Shown here: positions 9,445 to 18,847 of the stretch, piece by piece
Layout of the letters: each line of letters opens with the position of its first letter
How positions within the stretch are numbered: the first letter of the stretch is position 1
DNA from: Leptothoe spongobia TAU-MAC 1115
Lineage (GTDB): Bacteria > Cyanobacteriota > Cyanobacteriia > Phormidesmidales > Phormidesmidaceae
Assembly: GCF_018739885.1 (NCBI RefSeq)
Contig: NZ_JADOES010000003.1
Coordinates: 186,001 to 250,000, forward strand
DNA length: 64,000 nucleotides
Reading direction: 5' to 3'
The notes under the pieces: generated by a model
What the model was told of the DNA's origin: nothing
Databases searched by the model: none
What the model saw: only the letters and a program-made list of their open reading frames with translations
Translations under genes and position numbers: made by a program

Positions 9445-9969
9445 TTAATCAGAAAGCTGTTGTTTGAGGGCAGATAGAGCAGCCCAGCGTTGATCAGTAG
9501 ATGCTGACGTATTATTATCCGCATCACTGGCCAGTGGGTTAACGATACCTTCACAGGCAGCATCACACAGCTGCCGCTGAGGTATCGCCAAACATAGCTG
9601 CTCATATAGCCACTTAGCAGGCTCAAAATGACCTTGAGGTGGCAAGGTTTCGAATAGCTCATCCAAACCCACTTCAACTTCTTCAGCATAGTCCTGAGGT
9701 TGGGGCTCCTGCAGCCAAATAAACTCTGACGTATCAACTTGGATACGGAAATTATAGTTTTGCAAACAACGATGACAGGTCAGAGTAGTAATGGTCTCTG
9801 CTTGAGCTGAAACCTCCAAAAAATTACCACGATGCTGAATCTGAATCAGCCCCTTAACAGGCGTTAGGGTTTCTAGATCCTTCAGATAATCATTAACCTC
9901 AATTTTCCGAGTCTGCCCCGGATCTTTCACCAAATGAGGAATATATATTCGCTGCATGGGCCGCTGCAT
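9445..9969 (-). CDS. DUF177/YceD family protein (23S rRNA accumulation)
   Basis: The 174-aa protein belongs to the YceD/DUF177 family, which in bacteria and plastids is needed for normal 23S rRNA accumulation. The family cysteines are visible as LTCHRCLQNY and LCDAACEGI, probably a metal-binding pair. The acidic middle EEVEVGLDELFE is also typical. Two starts are possible, ATG 9969 (MQRPMQRIYIP) or ATG 9957 (MQRIYIP). The second matches the usual short N-terminus better. It lies between jag and ycf46 on the minus strand. Confidence 0.85.
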   Translation of the reverse strand: MQRPMQRIYIPHLVKDPGQTRKIEVNDYLKDLETLTPVKGLIQIQHRGNFLEVSAQAETITTLTCHRCLQNYNFRIQVDTSEFIWLQEPQPQDYAEEVEVGLDELFETLPPQGHFEPAKWLYEQLCLAIPQRQLCDAACEGIVNPLASDADNNTSASTDQRWAALSALKQQLSD

Positions 9970-10063
9970 AATCGATTCGAAGGGCCAAAGAATGAATTTA
10001 ACCAGTAATATGGGTGCCTGGAAACAACAGATGAGCGCTAAAACTCACTATAAGCAGCAAGCT

Positions 10064-10585
10064 TTACTCATCCTCAGCGTCAGCAAAGCTACCCCCAGCC
10101 AAGGATTTAACGACCAAACGCCGATCAGGCTCCCGACCACGACTAAAGGTTTCTAATCCACCATAGGCCTTCAAAAACGTATGGACCTGACGCCGTTCCG
10201 CAGAGGATAAATCAGCTACTTCATGCTCTCCACCACTAGCTAGCGCTGATTCTGCGGCTTGCTCAGCAATGGCCTTCAGTTCATCTCGACGCTGTTGTCT
10301 ATAACCCTGCAGTTCAATAGTGTAAGACTGCTGCTGGTCAGGATCTTGACCAATATTTAGAACCGTATTGGCCAAGTACTGAATCGCATCCAGTACCCGG
10401 CCTCGGTCACCCAACAAACCATCAATCTGAGACTGTGTCAGAGAAGAATCTTCAATAGTTAGCCAAAAACTACTATCACCTAGATCATCGTCTATATGTT
10501 GACCGGTAACGTTCGCCTGAACCCCTTGATGATCTAGCAATTGTGACAACCATTGGATGCCACTTTGATCTTGCTGCTCGCCCAT
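10064..10585 (-). CDS. khpB: RNA-binding protein Jag/KhpB (KH and R3H domains)
   Basis: This is a Jag/EloR/KhpB-type RNA-binding protein. A Jag-N-like start (SGIQWLSQLLDHQGV) is followed by a KH domain with GLLGDRGRVLDAIQYLAN and a C-terminal R3H domain with SAERRQVHTFL (Arg-x3-His). It is 173 aa long with an acidic tail. In many bacteria jag directly follows yidC, and that order is kept here with a 54-bp gap. In firmicutes the family affects cell elongation and division. Its target RNAs in cyanobacteria are unknown to me. Confidence 0.9.
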   Translation of the reverse strand: MGEQQDQSGIQWLSQLLDHQGVQANVTGQHIDDDLGDSSFWLTIEDSSLTQSQIDGLLGDRGRVLDAIQYLANTVLNIGQDPDQQQSYTIELQGYRQQRRDELKAIAEQAAESALASGGEHEVADLSSAERRQVHTFLKAYGGLETFSRGREPDRRLVVKSLAGGSFADAEDE

Positions 10586-10639
10586 ACGTACTCACACCTA
10601 TTTCAGCGCCTTAAATGCTACCCATAAGTCTACCTTTAC

Positions 10640-11941
10640 CTATCGGTTAGACACCTTCTTTTTGGAGCTACCGCCAGATTTCTTATTACCCTTAGAGCGA
10701 GTAGAGCTGGACTTACCGCTAGCTTTATTAGATTTAGCTCGCCCTTTGGATGCAGTCTTAGATGACTGATTACTACCCTTCTTCGACTGTGTTCCTTCTT
10801 TAGGAGCAGCCTTTCTAGAACCTGGTTCAAAGGCTAGTGCGCCTCGATCAGCACTGACAGCCTTGGCTTCTTGATCATCTACTAAAGCCTGAATATTTTC
10901 AGGTAAGGGCTCTTTAGAAAGAATAAATGACTGCGCTGTCTGAAAAACATTAGCCAAAACCATGTACAACAGTACACCCGCAGGCAAGGGGAAGAACAAA
11001 AACATGCCAGAGAACAGCACAGGTGTCAGCTTTGTAATAGTTTCTTGCTGAGGATTATCGCTAGAAGACTGACCGGATAAAAGCTGGTTGACATAAAGGC
11101 TGATACCAAAGAATAGCACCATGCCCAGGATGTCCCAATGGATTTCTCCATCATCACCCATGGCACCAATACGGCCCAATTCTTTGATAAAGAGAAATCC
11201 TTTATTAGCGGCTAATCCCTTAACTTTGGCTTGAACGGTAACATCACCAGGGGCTAATGCCGTGATCTGGCCATTTTCATCAACTTTGACAAACTCTTGA
11301 CCTTTAGTAACCTCCCACTGAGGCACAAAAACAGCTGGATCATTGGCAAACTCTTTAGCTAACTGCTGAACAGATTTACCATCAGGAGTTTGTAGGCGTA
11401 TGGCTGTAGTGTCACCAACACCGATACGATTACCACCCGGCAAAACTGCAGCGACAGGAAAATGCTCACCATCGGCAATATATAGACTAGATGGCTTGGC
11501 CGAAAATGCTTGAGGCTGAACTTGCTCGATTGCTTCTTGGGGAAGGATTTGGAGATTCACTGGGTACGTAATATCAGCAAAAGGCGATCCCCGTAGGGTG
11601 GCAAACAATGCAAATAGAATAGGCATCTGCAAAACTACCGGAAAGCAGCCTGCTAAAGGATTACCAAACTCTTTGTATACGCCGCCCATCTCTTGCTGGA
11701 GCTTGGCCGGATCATCCTTGTGACGCTCTTGAATTTCCTTGACCTTCTTCTGCATGAGGGGCTGGGTGATCTTCATGCGACGCATATTGCGAATCGACCC
11801 TGCATTAAGCGGATAGAGCGCAAAGCGAATCAGGAGGGTCAAAGCCACAATGGCCAGACCATAGCTAGGCACAATCCCATAGAAAAAATCTAGGATTGGC
11901 AGCATTATGTTGTTCGTCAGAAATCCAATACCGAAATCCAT
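10640..11941 (-). CDS. yidC: membrane protein insertase YidC/Alb3/Oxa1
   Basis: YidC inserts membrane proteins with or without SecYEG and, in cyanobacteria, helps assemble photosystem proteins. The conserved Oxa1 core is visible: [19 protein letters not shown], the cytoplasmic coiled region [37 protein letters not shown], and late TM helices ending with [19 protein letters not shown]. Between TM2 and TM3 sits a roughly 120-residue insertion with a predicted beta-rich fold (about 130-260), as in cyanobacterial homologs. The C-terminal 55 residues are Lys/Ser/Gly-rich and basic, consistent with ribosome binding. It is 433 aa long. Confidence 0.96.
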   Translation of the reverse strand: MDFGIGFLTNNIMLPILDFFYGIVPSYGLAIVALTLLIRFALYPLNAGSIRNMRRMKITQPLMQKKVKEIQERHKDDPAKLQQEMGGVYKEFGNPLAGCFPVVLQMPILFALFATLRGSPFADITYPVNLQILPQEAIEQVQPQAFSAKPSSLYIADGEHFPVAAVLPGGNRIGVGDTTAIRLQTPDGKSVQQLAKEFANDPAVFVPQWEVTKGQEFVKVDENGQITALAPGDVTVQAKVKGLAANKGFLFIKELGRIGAMGDDGEIHWDILGMVLFFGISLYVNQLLSGQSSSDNPQQETITKLTPVLFSGMFLFFPLPAGVLLYMVLANVFQTAQSFILSKEPLPENIQALVDDQEAKAVSADRGALAFEPGSRKAAPKEGTQSKKGSNQSSKTASKGRAKSNKASGKSSSTRSKGNKKSGGSSKKKVSNR

Positions 11942-12258
11942 GCGCGATTACCGAGCAAATTACATACCGAACTCTAATGTATCTGAATATTGCAAGCCTT
12001 AGGGTGATTCAAAGCAAAAAGGACCAGTTATTCACCCAGGTAAAGGAAGATGGGTGACGGTGTTCCACCTATTACATTGACGGTTATTACCACTTGGGCG
12101 AGCAGGACATGCAAAAGCCATGCAGCTTGCCCATTGACTCACTTCAAGCATCACAAGATCCATCTTCCTATAAGCGGTTTTGAATCAGTCATAGTACAAA
12201 CTAGGACCCAACAGGTGACAAATTCTGTTACCACCATGACCTAAATGGCTCATCTACC
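11942..12258. other. spacer between the PH-domain gene and yidC
   Basis: The 317-bp gap has no convincing gene. It holds an imperfect hairpin around 12098-12133 (GGGCGAGCAGGACATGC against GCATGCAGCTTGCCC-like sequence) and distant 9-bp arms GGAAGATGG (12045-12053) and CCATCTTCC (12160-12168). A 39-codon minus frame exists but has nothing to support it. A structured leader or processing site in the minus-strand transcript is possible. Confidence 0.35.
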
Positions 12259-12648
12259 CTAAATTTTCACTCGACTTGCAGCTTGAGCTTTAGGTGAGAT
12301 ATGTTCAGTGATTTTGTTATAGAGTTCACGAAAATTTGGTACAGCCCGCAACTCTAGTCGACTCCCATCCTTTAGGTGCACGGCCATATCACCCCACAGA
12401 CCTAAACCACGAGGTACAACAGCCACACGTGTAACCTCAGAGTAAATCAAGTCAGTACGATTACGCCCCATCCAACCACCGGTCACAGAAATACGACGAC
12501 TCGTGATGCGATAGCGAACCCAAAGAGCACGAATGATAGCCCCAATAGTAATGGGAATGAAGACAATCGTAATGGCCAGAACACAATTAAAAATCAAATC
12601 ACCGATGTGAGGACCGCCTTCGTAATAAACTTCCTCCTTAATTGCCAT
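12259..12648 (-). CDS. PH-domain membrane protein (bPH2/YdbS-like)
   Basis: The 129-aa protein has a hydrophobic hairpin (about residues 14-42) followed by a bacterial PH-like domain: RYRITSRRISVTGGWMGRNRTDLIYSEV and LWGDMAVHLKDGSRLELRAVPNF (read in pieces). In cyanobacteria this gene occupies the position between rnpA and yidC where other bacteria have yidD. Its first codons overlap the end of rnpA by 11 bp, so the two are translationally coupled. Function is unknown; a membrane role is inferred from the TM hairpin. Confidence 0.85.
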   Translation of the reverse strand: MAIKEEVYYEGGPHIGDLIFNCVLAITIVFIPITIGAIIRALWVRYRITSRRISVTGGWMGRNRTDLIYSEVTRVAVVPRGLGLWGDMAVHLKDGSRLELRAVPNFRELYNKITEHISPKAQAASRVKI

Positions 12649-13018
12649 GCAGCACCTCCAGCTCTAATAATAGACTTTCTAATTCTCGCAAAAATTCGTA
12701 ATATTCGCAGGCAGTAGCCGAAGTTCGCACATTGATCACCACCCACCAAGTGCCAACAGTCCTGGGCAAGAGAATTCTCAAAGCGGCGTGGATCTGACGC
12801 TTGATGCGATTGCGCACCACTGCGCGTTTATGAACTTTACGACTAATAGAGACACCAAAATAAACACCCGATGATGACTTATCTAATGAGCCATCATCGG
12901 GTGCTGGATTTTTCAGGGCTTTAACGGCAAGGTAGCGACTGCTTACTCGTCGCCCTTGCTTATAAACCTTTGAAAATGAACGCGGAGACCGCAGTCGATG
13001 TTGCCTGGGTAAAGCCAC
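12638..13018 (-). CDS. rnpA: ribonuclease P protein component
   Basis: This is the protein subunit of RNase P, which assists the catalytic RNA in removing tRNA 5' leaders. The N-terminus LPRQHRLRSPRSFSKVYKQGRR and the RNR motif KRAVVRNRIKRQIHAALR are diagnostic, and the 126-aa length is typical. It follows rpmH by 28 bp, the classic bacterial order, and overlaps the PH-domain gene downstream. Confidence 0.96.
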   Translation of the reverse strand: MALPRQHRLRSPRSFSKVYKQGRRVSSRYLAVKALKNPAPDDGSLDKSSSGVYFGVSISRKVHKRAVVRNRIKRQIHAALRILLPRTVGTWWVVINVRTSATACEYYEFLRELESLLLELEVLHGN

Positions 13019-13046
13019 GGATGCGATCGCAACTCAACTCACTAGC

Positions 13047-13184
13047 CTAAACAGCTAGGCGAGCACGTCCTTTCTTACGACGGGACTGAATGACACGACG
13101 GCCATTAACGGTACGCATCCGCACTCGAAAGCCAGAAACACGCTTACGCTTACGAGATGTACCGCCTAGGGTGCGCTTGGTCAT
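13047..13184 (-). CDS. rpmH: 50S ribosomal protein L34
   Basis: The 45-aa protein begins [20 protein letters not shown] and continues with [24 protein letters not shown], the highly basic L34 sequence. The start ATG is at 13184 and the stop TAG at 13047-13049. It heads the rpmH-rnpA-PH-yidC-jag block. The [13 protein letters not shown]-terminus, rather than the enterobacterial KRTFQPS form, fits cyanobacteria. Confidence 0.97.
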   Translation of the reverse strand: MTKRTLGGTSRKRKRVSGFRVRMRTVNGRRVIQSRRKKGRARLAV

Positions 13185-13296
13185 GGCGATTGCTCCTAAA
13201 TCTGCTGAAACAAAATACTATCTTGCGCCCATGAGCGCGGTTTCTGATAGTAACATGTTCCAGCAAACCGTGGGTAGGCTGTTTTAGTTTTACTGA

Positions 13297-13902
13297 CTAG
13301 TCACGATCTTCGTAAGCCACCAGCATTTCCCAAGTACCGACATAGGTAGCCAGTTCCTCACCTCGGGGAAATACCTGCAAGTTGGTACGCAGCATCAGCG
13401 CACGAGTGGGATTCTTGATTTTATTAAATTCAATCGTGATGGACGTATCCGCTGGAATATCTTCAGCCAGGAAAATCTCGATTTTATCTAGCTCGTCTGA
13501 TAGATCATTGGCTCCACTAAAGACAACATCATCCCAGCGCACCTCATCAACTGCGATATTCTCACCCTCGCTATCAATGCGACCGTAGCGGACAGTGATC
13601 TCATCAAGATCGATGCGACCTCTATAACGCGTAAAGGATTCAGGCAAAGTAACCACAAGCGCGGATGTTGCAGTCTGAAGCTGTTCACCACGCACCTCTA
13701 ACTGCCACCTAGTACGCTTATTACGCGGCTCATTATTGAGCAATCTGTAGGTCAAGCGATATTCAGAATCTGAACCGCCAAAGAGAGTCAGACCGTCTGA
13801 CTCATAGCTTTGAGCCAGAGTCGGCACATTTATCCCAGCAACTGTAGCGGATGAAAGTAGCAGACCAGCTAACCCCCATCGGACAATGTTCTTAAGCATC
13901 AT
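13297..13902 (-). CDS. DUF2808 secreted protein
   Basis: The 201-aa protein has a signal peptide (hydrophobic residues 8-30, likely cleavage after PTLAQS). The domain behind it matches the cyanobacterial DUF2808 family: YRLTYRLLNNEPRNKRTRW, FLAEDIPADTSITIEFN, IKNPTRALMLRTNLQVFPRGE. Function is unknown; the periplasm or cell surface is its probable location. It has its own upstream region facing the large gap before pntA. Confidence 0.85.
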   Translation of the reverse strand: MMLKNIVRWGLAGLLLSSATVAGINVPTLAQSYESDGLTLFGGSDSEYRLTYRLLNNEPRNKRTRWQLEVRGEQLQTATSALVVTLPESFTRYRGRIDLDEITVRYGRIDSEGENIAVDEVRWDDVVFSGANDLSDELDKIEIFLAEDIPADTSITIEFNKIKNPTRALMLRTNLQVFPRGEELATYVGTWEMLVAYEDRD

Positions 13903-14751
13903 TGCTCACTCCTCAAGCTCACATTACAAATCAGAACTCACTTAGAACTATCACAGGGTCACAGGCCATCACCTTATAAAAGGGACGGTTTGAATAATTG
14001 ACCCAGCTGTAAAGTTCACATCATAGGATCACGCGGATAAAAGTCTGTCGCAGCAACTATCACCAAGGGGAATAAGAACTGGAAGAGCATCTTTGCGGAC
14101 ACTTGCGATCGCACATTTACAGAGCGAAATTTTTCTTAAGATTAGCATACTCAATAAAACCCAAAGTCGTGTGCGCTTATCCATCGTCATAAGTATGTCT
14201 TAGGTAACGAACCCATACTTATAACTATCTTGTAGAGTGAGCAGAGACATAGTTTTCGCCCTAAAAAAAGAGACTCTTCAGCATAAATCCAGCAAACTTT
14301 TAGTCATCCTAGATTTGTGTCAAAAAAGATAAACCTTCTTAAAGAAGCTCACACTTTTCGATAGTTAACTTGCCAGAATTAAAGCAATGTTATTGCTGAG
14401 TTTGTAATCCCCATATCAGCTTTGATTAGTGTTACCGCTTGTACATATAAACCTGCCCCCCAGACGTTTCAGCCACCGATAGCGTCTTGCAGTAAGAACG
14501 GAGTGGCATCGTAAAGCTCTTTACCTAAATCAGTTACAAGCCACTTGAAAGATCTTGTTGCAGAGGTTTGGACTAGATCAGGTCACGTATTGAAACAAAG
14601 GTTTATACGTCAGAGTAATCACCCACCTTTTAGTTAAGTAAAGACACTAAATCTAAAGTTATTCCTATTGGATTGAGATCAATTGCGATCCCAATTCCAT
14701 AGTGTTTTTACAACAGTCGTTAGCCCAAGCTAGTTAATCAAAGGATTCACT
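13903..14751. other. 849-bp intergenic region upstream of pntA
   Basis: The longest gap of the window lies between the divergent DUF2808 and pntA genes. It is AT-rich, contains one HIP1 octamer (near 14106) and a 9-bp inverted repeat at 14189-14222, and presumably the pntAB promoter. I see no open frame with protein-like composition and no tRNA or known RNA motif. Confidence 0.5.
14189..14222. repeat. inverted repeat, possible operator
   Basis: ATAAGTATG (14189-14197) and its exact reverse complement CATACTTAT (14214-14222) are separated by 16 nt. The AT-rich arms and spacing suit a dimeric regulator better than a terminator. It lies about 530 bp upstream of pntA and 290 bp upstream of the DUF2808 gene. 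Confidence 0.3.
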
Positions 14752-16371
14752 ATGACCATTGCACTCGATCACGGTGCTGTCGACCAACAGGCGTCGCAAC
14801 CCGAACGCTCAAAGCGCATCGGCATCCCAAAAGAAGTTACTTCAGGGGAATGCCGTGTTGCAGCCACACCTAAAACTGCCAAAAAGCTCCAGTCCCTTGG
14901 TTTCGATGTGCTGATAGAAACAGGTGCTGGCGAGCAGGCTGAGTTTTCAGACCAGGCTTATCGTGATGCAGGCTGCCAAGTCATCGCTAATGCTGTCGAA
15001 CTCTGGGAACAGACCGATATCATCTTAAAAGTAGAACCACCAGCCCATCATCCCGAACTCAACTGTGATGAAGCTGAATTAGTGCATAGTGGTCAGACTC
15101 TGATCAGTTTTTTGTGGCCTGCCCAGAATACTGACTTAGTCAAACAGCTAGCAGCCAAGCAAGTGACTGCTCTAGCTATAGATTCAGTACCTCGCATCAG
15201 CCGCGCCCAGAAAATGGATGCCCTCAGCTCCATGGCGAATGTGGCCGGATACCGGGCCGTCATTGAAGCCGCTAATAACTTTGGCCGCTTTTTCACCGGA
15301 CAAATTACTGCCGCAGGTAAAGTACCTCCCGCTAAGGTGCTGGTTATCGGTGCAGGTGTCGCTGGTCTAGCCGCCGTCGGTGCCGCCAAAAGCCTCGGTG
15401 CAATTGTGCGCGCCTTTGACACTCGCCCTGTGGTGAAAGAACAGGTAGAGAGCATGGGTGCCCAGTTCCTAGAACTGGAATTTGCAGAAGACGGCACTGG
15501 ATCTGGCGGCTATGCCAAGGTGATGAGTAAAGAGTTCATCGAAGCAGAAATGGCACTGTTCGCCGAGCAGGCTAAAGAAGTAGACATCATCATCACTACC
15601 GCTCTGATTCCCGGCAAAAAAGCACCGCTACTGGTGACCAAAGACACCGTAGAGCTAATGAAGCCTGGTTCGGTCGTCGTCGATATGGCAGCAGCCCAAG
15701 GTGGCAACTGTGAAGTCAGCCGCGCGGGAGAAGTCTATCGCCACCATGGTGTGACGATTGTGGGACTGACCGACTTGGCTAGCCGCATGGCAGGACAGTC
15801 CAGTCAGCTCTATGGCATGAACCTGTACCATCTGCTCAACGACATGGGTGGTTCTGAAGGGTATACCGTGGACTTCGACGATGAAGTGGTGCGGGGTGCT
15901 TTAGTTAGCCATGAGGGTCAGGTCACATGGCCTGCACCTAACCCCGAGAAACCAGCACCTCCCAAAGCGGAGAAAATCACAGAAGCAACCGATACAGCCG
16001 ATGCTGCTGTTGACACACCTAAATTATCATTGCCTTGGAAATGGATCGGTGTTGCCTTTGCCGCCATGGGCCTGATTGGCATTGGCGTGGGTGCCCCACC
16101 TTCATTCCTCTCTCACTTCACTGTATTTATCCTGGCCTGCTTTGTTGGTTGGCAGGTAATTTGGAATGTGTCCCCATCGCTACACACTCCATTGATGAGT
16201 GTAACCAATGCCATTAGCGGCATTATTATCATTGGCGGCATGCTGCAGATTTCGGGTCAGGCAATGTCACCTACGGTCATTTTGGGTGCTATTGCCATCT
16301 TTATCGGCACCATCAACATCGCGGGTGGATTCTTAGTGACCCAGCGGATGTTGAAGATGTTTCGGAAGTAA
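14752..16371 (+). CDS. pntA: NAD(P) transhydrogenase subunit alpha (fused form)
   Basis: PntA and PntB form the proton-translocating transhydrogenase that exchanges hydride between NADH and NADP+ at the membrane. The dI NAD-binding domain is clear: [60 protein letters not shown] variable linker (about residues 400-425) leads to membrane helices [18 protein letters not shown] and following. Many cyanobacteria split this into two genes (alpha-1, alpha-2); here one 539-aa chain holds both. The N-terminal extension of about 22 residues before KRIGIPKE is polar. pntB follows after 172 bp. Confidence 0.96.
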   Translation: MTIALDHGAVDQQASQPERSKRIGIPKEVTSGECRVAATPKTAKKLQSLGFDVLIETGAGEQAEFSDQAYRDAGCQVIANAVELWEQTDIILKVEPPAHHPELNCDEAELVHSGQTLISFLWPAQNTDLVKQLAAKQVTALAIDSVPRISRAQKMDALSSMANVAGYRAVIEAANNFGRFFTGQITAAGKVPPAKVLVIGAGVAGLAAVGAAKSLGAIVRAFDTRPVVKEQVESMGAQFLELEFAEDGTGSGGYAKVMSKEFIEAEMALFAEQAKEVDIIITTALIPGKKAPLLVTKDTVELMKPGSVVVDMAAAQGGNCEVSRAGEVYRHHGVTIVGLTDLASRMAGQSSQLYGMNLYHLLNDMGGSEGYTVDFDDEVVRGALVSHEGQVTWPAPNPEKPAPPKAEKITEATDTADAAVDTPKLSLPWKWIGVAFAAMGLIGIGVGAPPSFLSHFTVFILACFVGWQVIWNVSPSLHTPLMSVTNAISGIIIIGGMLQISGQAMSPTVILGAIAIFIGTINIAGGFLVTQRMLKMFRK

Positions 16372-16461
16372 GAGGGTGAATGGTGAGTGGTAAATCGTGA
16401 ATGGTGGAACTGTTGGCTGATGCTTGAAGGCTATGTAACTGGCCCTTAGCGAATCCTGCTC

Positions 16462-16496
16462 CACTACTCACTACTCACTACTCACTACTCACTACT
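16462..16496. repeat. heptamer tandem repeat (CACTACT)5
   Basis: Five perfect head-to-tail copies of CACTACT lie in the pntA-pntB gap, followed by a partial CACC. Upstream, 16377-16410 carries the complementary flavour (GGTGAATGGTGAGTGGT), so the transcript could fold back on itself. Such short tandemly repeated heptamers (STRRs) are a known cyanobacterial feature. Confidence 0.9.
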
Positions 16497-16543
16497 CACC
16501 ACCCAACCAAAATCTCTAACCCCCTCTACAAAATCTCTCTCCC

Positions 16544-17974
16544 ATGTCTAACAATCTTGTTGCGGTGGCCTATTTGGTCGCCATTGTTCTCTTTATTCTG
16601 AGCTTGGGTGGCTTGTCCAACCAAGAATCCGCCAAGCGAGGTAATGTCTACGGCATTATCGGCATGATTATTGCCCTGGTTGCCACAGCCCTAAGTTCTC
16701 AGTTAACAGCCTATGGCCTTTTGGTAGTGGCAATCGTGCCTGCCGTTGCGATTGGTGGCTTAGTCGCTTCTCGTGTGGAAATGACTGAAATGCCTGAGCT
16801 GGTGGCAATTCTCCACAGCTTTGTCGGTCTGGCGGCAGTCCTGGTTGGTTTGGCTAGTTATTTGGGACCCGATCCGACACTAGTTGGAGCTGAGGAAACC
16901 ATCCACAAGCTAGAAATTTACATCGGCATCTTTATTGGAGCACTGACCTTTACTGGCTCGGTGGTTGCGTTTGGTAAACTGCGGGCGCTGATTAGTAGTA
17001 AGCCGCTGATGTTGCCTGCGCGGCATTTGCTCAATATTGGGTTGCTGGTAGGCACTGTCATCCTTGGCGTTGCATTTATGGGCGCTGAAGGAACTGAGGG
17101 ATTTAACTATGTATTAGGCATGGTGGCCCTTTCCTCTGTCCTTGGGATCCATCTTGTCGCTGCCATCGGTGGTGCCGACATGCCTGTGGTTATCTCCATG
17201 CTCAACAGCTACTCCGGTTGGGCTGCTGCTGCCGCCGGTTTCATGCTTTCCAATGACCTGCTGATTGTGACTGGTGCATTGGTTGGTAGTAGCGGTGCCA
17301 TCCTGAGTTTCATCATGTGCAAGGCGATGAACCGCTCCTTCTTTAGTGTTATCTTGGGCGGCTTTGGTCAGGGATCTGGCAAAGGTGGCAGCAGCAAGAG
17401 TGTGGAAGGTACCGTTAGTGAACTCGATGTGAATGGCACGATTGAACTGCTGGCTGATGCTCAGAGTGTGATTATCACCCCTGGTTATGGCATGGCCGTG
17501 GCTCAGGCACAGCATGCGGTTTCTGAAATTACTCAGCTATTGACTAAGCGTGGTGTCAATGTGCGCTTTGGCATTCACCCAGTGGCTGGTCGTTTACCTG
17601 GTCACATGAATGTACTACTGGCTGAGGCGAATGTGCCCTACGACATTGTGTTGGAGATGGATGAAATCAATGATGATTTCCCTGAAACTGATGTGGTGTT
17701 AGTCATTGGTGCAAATGACACGGTGAACCCCAGCGCGATGGAGGATCCTGAGAGTCCGATTGCTGGGATGCCAGTATTGGAAGTATGGAAGGCTCGCAAT
17801 GTTGTGGTGATGAAGCGGGGTATGTCGGCTGGCTATGCTGGTGTGGCAAATCCATTGTTCTTTAAGGACAATACCCAAATGTTGTTTGGTGATGCGAAAG
17901 CAAATACCAATGCGATTTTGGGACGTTTGCAGGAGTCTGAAACCTCAGCACAGCCTAAGTTAGCGACAGCGTAG
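16544..17974 (+). CDS. pntB: NAD(P) transhydrogenase subunit beta
   Basis: PntB supplies the remaining transmembrane helices (dII) and the NADP(H)-binding dIII domain. Some nine hydrophobic helices occupy residues 5-265. The dIII part shows [51 protein letters not shown] and the near-C-terminal [16 protein letters not shown] loop, all standard. The 476-aa length is complete. It lies in an operon with pntA and is followed by a strong hairpin at 18014. Confidence 0.97.
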   Translation: MSNNLVAVAYLVAIVLFILSLGGLSNQESAKRGNVYGIIGMIIALVATALSSQLTAYGLLVVAIVPAVAIGGLVASRVEMTEMPELVAILHSFVGLAAVLVGLASYLGPDPTLVGAEETIHKLEIYIGIFIGALTFTGSVVAFGKLRALISSKPLMLPARHLLNIGLLVGTVILGVAFMGAEGTEGFNYVLGMVALSSVLGIHLVAAIGGADMPVVISMLNSYSGWAAAAAGFMLSNDLLIVTGALVGSSGAILSFIMCKAMNRSFFSVILGGFGQGSGKGGSSKSVEGTVSELDVNGTIELLADAQSVIITPGYGMAVAQAQHAVSEITQLLTKRGVNVRFGIHPVAGRLPGHMNVLLAEANVPYDIVLEMDEINDDFPETDVVLVIGANDTVNPSAMEDPESPIAGMPVLEVWKARNVVVMKRGMSAGYAGVANPLFFKDNTQMLFGDAKANTNAILGRLQESETSAQPKLATA

Positions 17975-18013
17975 GATATCGAACTCACCTCACCTCTAAG
18001 TCATCTTTAAGGC

Positions 18014-18056
18014 GAAGAAATAGGAGTCCCTAACTGTGGGCTCCTATTTCTTCTTT
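18014..18056 (+). terminator. terminator of pntAB
   Basis: Arms GAAGAAATAGGAGTCCC (18014-18030) and GGGCTCCTATTTCTTC (18038-18053) pair over 16 bp with one bulged base and a 7-nt loop, then TTT. It lies 40 bp after the pntB stop. Confidence 0.85.
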
Positions 18057-18239
18057 AGAGGTACACCAAATAATCCGCTCTGCAGGTTACCGGCCCTCAT
18101 ATCACAGGGCAATCACAAGGAATTCTGCTTACAGAGCGTTCTACATAAAGTATAGGTTACTGAATAATGAGCTATTGGTGAATACTGGGTCACAAAATTA
18201 CAACTACAATAAGAGCCAGGAAAGCATCCGGCTCAAATT

Positions 18240-18806
18240 ATGACAGTTGCTCAGCAGCGGCTCACCCTAACCGATTACCTCGCCTACGAGGCTCCCACCG
18301 AAAAACGCTATGAGCTGGTTAACGGAGAGTTAATCGAAATGCCTGCTGAAAGCGATATCAATCAGCGTATTGCTATGTTCCTGCTGATTTATTTTTCGCA
18401 GCATGGAATCCCTCACTATTGTCTCAGAATCGGACTAGAAATTGCCGTCAGCGGGACCTTAGCCACAGTCCGCTTACCAGATTTAGCCATCCTATCTGAA
18501 GAGGCTGCTTTAGCTTTAGAAGGAGCAAGCCGTTCGATCATTACCTACGACATGCCACCACCTCAGCTAGTCGTAGAAGTTGTTAGCCCCGGTCAAGCCA
18601 ACCGCGACTACCGCCACAAACGCTCTGAATACGCAGCCCGAGGCATCCAAGAATATTGGATCGTAGACCCCAGTGAACAGCAAGTGCTCATTTTAGTGTG
18701 GACCGATGGCCTATACGAAGAAGGCACCTTCCGTCAGGATCAGCGCTTACAGTCTTCGTTATTTCCCAAACTAGAGTTAACAGCTAAACAAGTGCTCGCT
18801 GGCTAA
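18240..18806 (+). CDS. Uma2-family putative endonuclease (DUF820)
   Basis: The 188-aa protein is a typical cyanobacterial Uma2/DUF820 member with a restriction-endonuclease-like fold. The start LTLTDYLAYEAPTEKRYELVNGELIEMP, the core RLPDLAIL and LVVEVVSPG, and KRSEYAARGIQEYWIVDP give the PD...ExV-type active-site arrangement. These families are present in dozens of copies per cyanobacterial genome and their biological role is unclear. It stands alone, 265 bp after pntB. Confidence 0.9.
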   Translation: MTVAQQRLTLTDYLAYEAPTEKRYELVNGELIEMPAESDINQRIAMFLLIYFSQHGIPHYCLRIGLEIAVSGTLATVRLPDLAILSEEAALALEGASRSIITYDMPPPQLVVEVVSPGQANRDYRHKRSEYAARGIQEYWIVDPSEQQVLILVWTDGLYEEGTFRQDQRLQSSLFPKLELTAKQVLAG

Positions 18807-18847
18807 ATCGTTGCTATAGATATTGCTAATTTTTCTCTGTCCTGTAT

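Noticed and set aside
12050..12244. 64-codon plus frame between yidC and the PH-domain gene
   Set aside because: No ribosome-binding site and no family resemblance; the region reads better as a structured spacer.
16462..16500. CRISPR-like repetition
   Set aside because: Repeats are 7 nt, contiguous and without spacers; this is a heptamer tandem repeat, not CRISPR.
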